Position numbers and translations under genes: made by a program. Of a stretch of DNA of 64,000 bases, positions 60,301 through 64,000 are shown one piece after another. Where the stretch lies: positions 62,001 to 126,000 of the forward strand of contig JAHQIW010005386.1 of the NCBI GenBank assembly GCA_019055375.1, written 5' to 3'. Origin of the DNA: Parelaphostrongylus tenuis. Taxonomy: Eukaryota > Nematoda > Chromadorea > Rhabditida > Metastrongylidae. Each line of letters starts with the position of its first letter. Positions within the stretch are counted from its first letter, which is position 1. The notes below the pieces were generated by a model. It was not told the DNA's origin. It saw only the letters and a program-made list of their open reading frames with translations, and ran no database searches.

Positions 60301-62920
60301 TTATCAAAAAAGCTTTTATTAAGATTAAAATGTAGTACAATAAGTGGAACGGAGATCTGATCAAACGATGAAGTGTCTAACTGAAATCAATCTCTCAAAA
60401 ATGTGCTATTCATTTCTCAGCTAGTCAAATCCACATCAATAAATCAGAAAAGTTTTTTTTCTGTTGAACACGAGCATGTCTCTGTGAAGTCAACCAGGGC
60501 AATGAACTAAACTTCAAACCTCGCTATCTACACATCTTTTCAAAAGTCCGTTCCGCTATCTGATAATTAGACCTAGAAGCTCTAAGAACTTACGTCAGCG
60601 TCCAACTACTGTGTTGAACTCAAGTGATCACGAGCAGAACTTACATGTTTGTATTCGCAGTTGCCGTCAACCATTCGCCAGCCATTGAAACCAAATCCAG
60701 ACCGCATGATATCTAATGAGATCAAAATAAACTATATATTAGACTACCTTCTGACACTATAAGGACAGGGAGCACAAAAATACACTTTTGAATAAAAAAG
60801 TGCGCTTGAGAAAAAAATAAATCTCCCCGATGCATTGTGACTGAGAAAAAATAAATCTCCTCGACGTTTTTTTTGTTTTGGTTTCCAAGCAAATTCAAAA
60901 AACGAATAATTTTGCACCACACAATACAAGCTCGCTACTGATTTCCAACTTTCATCTTAATTCTTCTTACTATATATTCGTTTGAGCCAATCGTCCCATA
61001 ACACTAGGAATGATGTCCTTCACAAATTAGCCATAAGGTTCTTAACTTGAACCAGAAAAGTCGCTTAGAATATTACGGTAAAGACACTGGTAATGTCTAA
61101 GATTTGATGACACGCGGAATGTTAAAAAAGAGCTTTGTTTTCAAATAACTAAACATGATTACAAAAACTTCTCTAGTAATTTTTGAGTGTTCAGACGAAA
61201 AGATGAGCCATAAAAAGAAAAATTCAGAAAAAGAGGAGTACTGTGATCACATCATCTCTTCCAGGAAAGAAAGAATAACATGATATATGGTTTGGGGTTA
61301 ATCAAACTCATAAAACTACAATATCCGTCCGAAAACATTCAGAGTACCGTGTAGATTATTTAAGCATGTTTAGTCTCTTTACAATTGTATTCTGTGACCA
61401 ACAGATGAATAAACTTAGTTATTTTGTCTATCCAAAAAAAGTTCTGTACAAAAGTTTTTGATTGATACTAGACTGAACGAAGGCTTGATTTGCTCGTACT
61501 GGATTAAGCCAAAGACGTAATATGCATTGTAGGACATCTCTTACCACTAAGCACTCTCATATCAACTAGTTTTTACCAATGTAGGCAGGAGATTTCAAGA
61601 GCTTTTACCTGATTAAAAAACCTCGGATGTCCAGTGCGTACGCCAAGTCGTAGTACCTCCTCGCAACACTGAAATAATCTGTTGAACCGTAACTCTTTTT
61701 TTTTATTGAAAGTTACTCTAATGACATTTCAAAGTTCTTCACTTGATTTGAAAATTTTTTTCTTTACTCTCAAAAGTGACTTCCTTCACAAAGGACTACT
61801 TAAACTTCGCCACTAAGTCTTTGCTCGGAAACTTCTACATATGTGTCGCTCGGTTAATCCTGGTATTAAAAGAGAAATCATTAAAGACTACACTCGGGTA
61901 TCCTCATTAATACGAGCAAAAACTACGTACTTGTCGCACGATTTATGAGAAGAATGCTATGAAAAATAAATTTTGATTAGAAAATAGGAATAATTCCAGA
62001 ACGGTTAGCTAATCAGGCATCGAGTATTTCACCAAATATCATCAAGTGTTCCATGACTCTTCTTTGATAAATTCTTGAGTCTTTCCTTCTAGTGACAACC
62101 AAACAACTACAGCAAAATCCATACTTTCATGAACGTTTTCGTCCTTTAACTTTAAGTTCTTTATCACATGATCGTCACAAAAAAACTTCTATGGATGGTG
62201 ATGCGGAATTTATGACTTTCGCCATGTGAGTAAGCTAGAAAGGATGTTGTCATCCATAGATCCAACCAGTCGAAATCTGTGCCTTCGATCATACTTCATG
62301 ACTATATTTTCACAGGAAATAGTAAAACTGTAAGGACATCTAACAAAATAGTGATTTCTTTATTCCAAGCCAGGAACGCACATGTACGACTTTTAAGAGC
62401 ACTTAAATCGGTAAGAGAAATCGGTTGCTAGTCGAAAACGTTGAAGAGGGCAATATTCGAGACGAAATCACGCAATAGCCACCATTCGACGAGATTGCCA
62501 TTACAGGGCACGAAAATCATCCATTGAAGAGAATTGTGGAAAGATTGGCACAGCGATTCTTTCTCAAGTACAATTTTTTTCTGCTTTTAATAACCTCGTA
62601 TTCTGCTCTCATTGAGAAATTCTCATAGGCAAAAGGTTTTTTTTTTGAACATATCAAGTCTGTATTTACTTATAAGTCATTATGTGAATTTCATTAAGAA
62701 AACCTTTCTCCTGACTTTTTTTCCAGGCTCTATGACAGCTTTCAAAGGATTATTCAAGTTCAATGAATCTCCACGGATACCTCACCTTTACCAAATGCTC
62801 GAGATTCTGCGGTTGCTCGGGGATTTCGAGGTCAATGAGCTGTAGCATTTCAGCTGGATGATGAAATTCGAGGATTTTACTTGTACGGACATTCTCTTCA
62901 CGAATATATTTCAGTAGAAT
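48224..62920 (-). CDS. unc-25: Glutamate decarboxylase (GABA synthesis), unc-25 / GAD orthologue
   Basis: PLP enzyme converting glutamate to GABA in GABAergic neurons (known for the family). Twelve minus-strand exons: 62786-62920, 61609-61668, 60645-60712, 60088-60200, 56140-56255, 54645-54780, 54322-54437, 52990-53133, 52118-52267, 50436-50540, 49365-49452, 48224-48399; about 468 residues. Junction phases agree up to the penultimate exon. Landmarks in order: [93 protein letters not shown], the PLP-lysine motif SVTWNPHK, the catalytic loop [23 protein letters not shown]. About 40 N-terminal residues lie outside the window or in unrecognised exons. The last two exons have indels and one intron a GC donor (separate entries). 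Introns are loaded with SINE and hammerhead repeats. Confidence 0.95.
48880..49085 (+). repeat. tRNA-derived SINE-like copy, family C (diverged)
   Basis: Head GCAGTGGTTATGCATGTAGC, then GGTTCGACC and TGGCTATACCCAAGATTGCA, resemble the copy at 50.63 kb. It lies in the last unc-25 intron. Confidence 0.45.
49365..49452 (-). CDS. unc-25: unc-25 penultimate exon with one extra base
   Basis: After a TATATTTAG acceptor the exon reads [20 protein letters not shown], then VEKK, and meets a TAG stop in frame. Removing one G from the GG at 49379-49380 gives 87 bp and restores ARLEK, which joins in phase to [18 protein letters not shown] of the last exon, matching the family pattern of a basic helix before the APxIKAxM block. 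So a single-base insertion breaks the frame here. Sequencing error, allele or true mutation cannot be separated from this read alone. Confidence 0.8.
49877..50116 (+). repeat. tRNA-derived SINE-like copy, family A
   Basis: Full layout of family A: TGTCAGCGTGATTGGGTTCA, GACAGATAGATGCGCTGTAG, tRNA-like block with AGCACGCGCTCCCGGAAAGA, CTGACGCGAAAGTTTTGCAC and a GGGTATAT tail. It lies in an unc-25 intron. Confidence 0.7.
50625..50850 (+). repeat. tRNA-derived SINE-like copy, family C
   Basis: Head GGAGGGACGTGACCGAGTGG resembles a Ser/Leu-type tRNA 5' half, with GGAGCCGAGCTCCACTCCC as a T-arm-like part. The body has GGAACGCCACAGCCAGAC, ATTGCAAGGA, CTCAACCAGTATTCTACA and GAATTGAATGC. It lies in an unc-25 intron, same orientation as 51.0 kb and opposite to the copy at 12.64 kb. 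Confidence 0.65.
51000..51115 (+). repeat. tRNA-derived SINE head, family C
   Basis: GGAGGGAGGGGTGGCCGAGT then TGATGATGCACG and GGTCGTGGTTCGAGC make a clear Ser/Leu-like tRNA head with A and B boxes. The family C body is not recognisable downstream. Confidence 0.5.
53472..53704 (+). repeat. tRNA-derived SINE-like copy, family A
   Basis: TTGTCAGCATAACCGGGCTC, a middle block with GTTGCTGACAG, a tRNA-like part with GGGTTCAACACG and an end near TTTTGCGTACCACTCAATGC. More diverged than the 49.9-kb copy. It lies in an unc-25 intron. Confidence 0.55.
54322..54780 (-). other. unc-25: GC-AG intron in unc-25
   Basis: Exon 54645-54780 ends GATG before GCAAGC, and the next exon 54322-54437 starts after TTGTTTTCAG. 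Only the GC donor gives the frame that links [14 protein letters not shown]. The intron is 207 bp. GC-AG introns are a known minor class in nematodes. Confidence 0.75.
55425..55572 (+). repeat. tRNA-derived SINE-like copy, family A (truncated)
   Basis: TGCAAAATGGGCGTCCAGTA, GCACGCGCTCCCGCATAGAG, a weak B box, GGCGCAGAAGTTTTGCACTG and a GGGTAAG end. The first part of the family is missing. Confidence 0.6.
55645..55965 (-). mobile_element. Hammerhead-bearing repeat copy
   Basis: The family starts TTTCGAGTTTTTCTCTAAGA, with ATTTGAGCCAACATGTCATG and the ribozyme-like block at 55747-55790. On the minus strand the block reads core TTGACGA, degenerate stem II, GAA, intact ACACGTGT, A, TCGGGC. Inactive by its first core base and stem II. 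It lies in an unc-25 intron. Confidence 0.65.
57640..57925 (-). mobile_element. Hammerhead-bearing repeat copy
   Basis: Same family, with ATTATTTGAGCCAACATGTG. The block at 57709-57751 reads on the minus strand: GCCCAA, intact core CTGACGA, stem II GAC-TGTATG-GTC, GAA, ACACGTGT, but G at the cleavage position and a partly mismatched helix I. It is followed directly by a truncated family B SINE and then a full SINE. Confidence 0.7.
57926..58030 (+). repeat. Truncated family B SINE
   Basis: CGCGGGATCGAATCCCCGGC (B box), GAGGCCC, CACTCAATTCTCATAGGTAT and AACACTGCGAAAAATGCA match the 3' half of the SINE at 31.54 kb. Confidence 0.65.
58080..58345 (+). repeat. Full-length family B SINE
   Basis: Starts GGCTGTCAGCTCAATTGGGT like the copy with a target duplication at 31.54 kb, has the GCCTCGG tRNA-like head near 58.20 kb and ends with AACACTGCGAAAAATGCAGT and an A/T tail. 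A truncated hammerhead-family copy follows from about 58.36 kb. Confidence 0.75.
58440..60087. other. unc-25 intron, nothing further recognised
   Basis: Part of the 3.8-kb intron between exons 60088-60200 and 56140-56255. No coding sequence or further repeat is recognised. Confidence 0.45.
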
Positions 62921-63398
62921 CTAAACTGAACAAGATTATGATTCTGAAGATTCAATAAGATAAAGATTATAACACAAGGATAAAGAATGTGAAATAGAGG
63001 AAAAAAGGAAAATGATTGGAAAATTTTGAACTCCTTACTGATAAAATCAGATAGGAATAATAAATCTAAACTCATTACTCTGCTTGTCTAAAACGGATAT
63101 AAAAGAGAGAGTCCCTCATCAGAAACTAAAATTAATCAAGTTTATGATGCTGAATATATTTTCGACTCATATCATATGCACACTCAACTAAGCTAAACAA
63201 CTAGGAATGAGTAAAAGTAGTTTGAAAATGACTGGAACCAAGGTTTTTATTCTAATTCCATGATTTCCCAATTTCTTTGAAGTTGCCCTCAACGGAACGG
63301 ATCGAATAGGAGACAGCGTCAACAGTAATAATAGATGCTAATGTTCATAAAACCAACGCAGCGAATAAGAGCTTCTAACAGTTTTCTACATCTATTCA
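62921..63398. other. unc-25 intron or 5' flank, no exon found
   Basis: The remaining 5' coding sequence of unc-25 (about 40 codons) should lie upstream of 62920. I find no matching exon before the mariner element. Confidence 0.4.
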
Positions 63399-64000
63399 TT
63401 AGGTCGGTGACAGAAGGAATTATGATTTATGCACTGTTGAAGAGCGCCATTTGATTTTGGCATCTTTTCTAGAAAAAATATGGCTGCTTCATACATAATT
63501 TCAATGCACATTTGATGCTTTATGTTTACTGTTTATGACGTATTACTTGTTGCTCACTTCATTATTATTTCACATTTTGAAAAGGATGTTGGAGAAAGAG
63601 CAAGTTCGGAAGATCTTATTCGAATTTCAAAACGGGTCGTTAATCAGTAGATACACTTCGCAACGTTAACAACGCATTTAGTCCACGAACTGCTAACGAG
63701 CGTGCAGAGCAGGGTGGTTCAAAAAGCTTCGTAAATGTTGAAGATGAGGAACGTAGCGAAAAAATCAGCAAAAAATAAAATTAGCGTAAGAATCAAAGCT
63801 GAAATTCTCAAGACTATTTACGATAGCAAAAAAAGACTCAACGTCGACTATTTTGCGGACGCTCGCTATTCGCCAAAAGTAAAGTATGACTGAGTGTCGA
63901 TCTAGACCACCAGAAAACCGTAACTACTGTTGCAGCAACTTATTAGAGAGAAAAAGTAGATATCGTTCTGTCTCACTTGTTAAAAAAACAAGAAACTCTA
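63399..64000 (+). mobile_element. Decayed mariner element, cut by the window end
   Basis: A terminal repeat reading TTAGGTCGGTGACAG at 63399 resembles mariner ends of the Hsmar1/irritans type. From the ATG at 63586 the transposase N-terminus reads MLEKEQVRKILFEFQNG, then in another frame NNAFSPRTANERA and FVNVEDEERSEKIS. Further on are DSKKRLNV and a KVKYD followed by a stop where a Trp is usual. This is the helix-turn-helix part; the DDD catalytic domain is outside the window. Several frameshifts make it a pseudogene. Confidence 0.75.

Noticed and set aside
62395..62575. Possible GIY-YIG tail (a GHE motif after FDEIAIT)
   Set aside because: The resemblance to the GIY-YIG copies is limited to a few residues, with stops on both sides. 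Too weak to call.

Overview
The window reads as nuclear DNA of a parasitic nematode, most likely a strongylid (hookworm type). The evidence is a split nematode-style glutamate decarboxylase gene, short introns with TTTTCAG-like acceptors and GT(A/G)AGT donors, AT-rich spacers, and dense decayed repeats: Penelope-like, RTE, piggyBac-like, mariner and tRNA-derived elements. No bacterial features, operons or CRISPR arrays are visible.

Layout. From 1 to about 17.5 kb lie mostly gene-poor spacers with small foldback repeats, tRNA-like SINE copies, a solo pair of Penelope-like termini (11.34-11.65 kb) and isolated minus-strand exons (12.06 and 15.17 kb). From 17.52 to 20.77 kb there is a near-complete palindrome of two decayed piggyBac-like copies meeting at a short repeat array. 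From 22.7 to 24.5 kb there are isolated exons and a foldback element with two hammerhead-ribozyme-like motifs. From 25.8 to 29.1 kb there is a frameshifted RTE-type non-LTR retrotransposon.

From 29.71 to 42.69 kb I assemble one minus-strand gene of unknown function from ten phase-compatible exons plus a probable start exon. Its product has an acidic N-terminal part, Gln-rich, Tyr-rich and Gly/Cys-rich parts, an acidic stretch and a basic tail. Its long introns hold an RTE fragment that was itself split by a SINE with a 10-bp target duplication, and two Penelope-like remnants with GIY-YIG sequence.

From 48.22 kb to 62.92 kb on the minus strand lie twelve exons of a glutamate decarboxylase (unc-25 / GAD orthologue), the enzyme that makes GABA. 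Everything but about 40 N-terminal residues is visible. Its last two exons each carry a single-base indel, and one intron uses a GC donor. The window ends in a decayed mariner element whose left terminus starts near 63.4 kb.

The most unusual theme is hammerhead-like cores in repeats of several families (11.6, 14.5, 23.5, 23.8, 33.5, 34.1, 41.15, 45.85, 46.1, 55.75 and 57.7 kb). Most pair the CUGANGA and GAAAC boxes with a self-complementary helix III. All coordinates come from reading the sequence by eye; no alignment or search was run.
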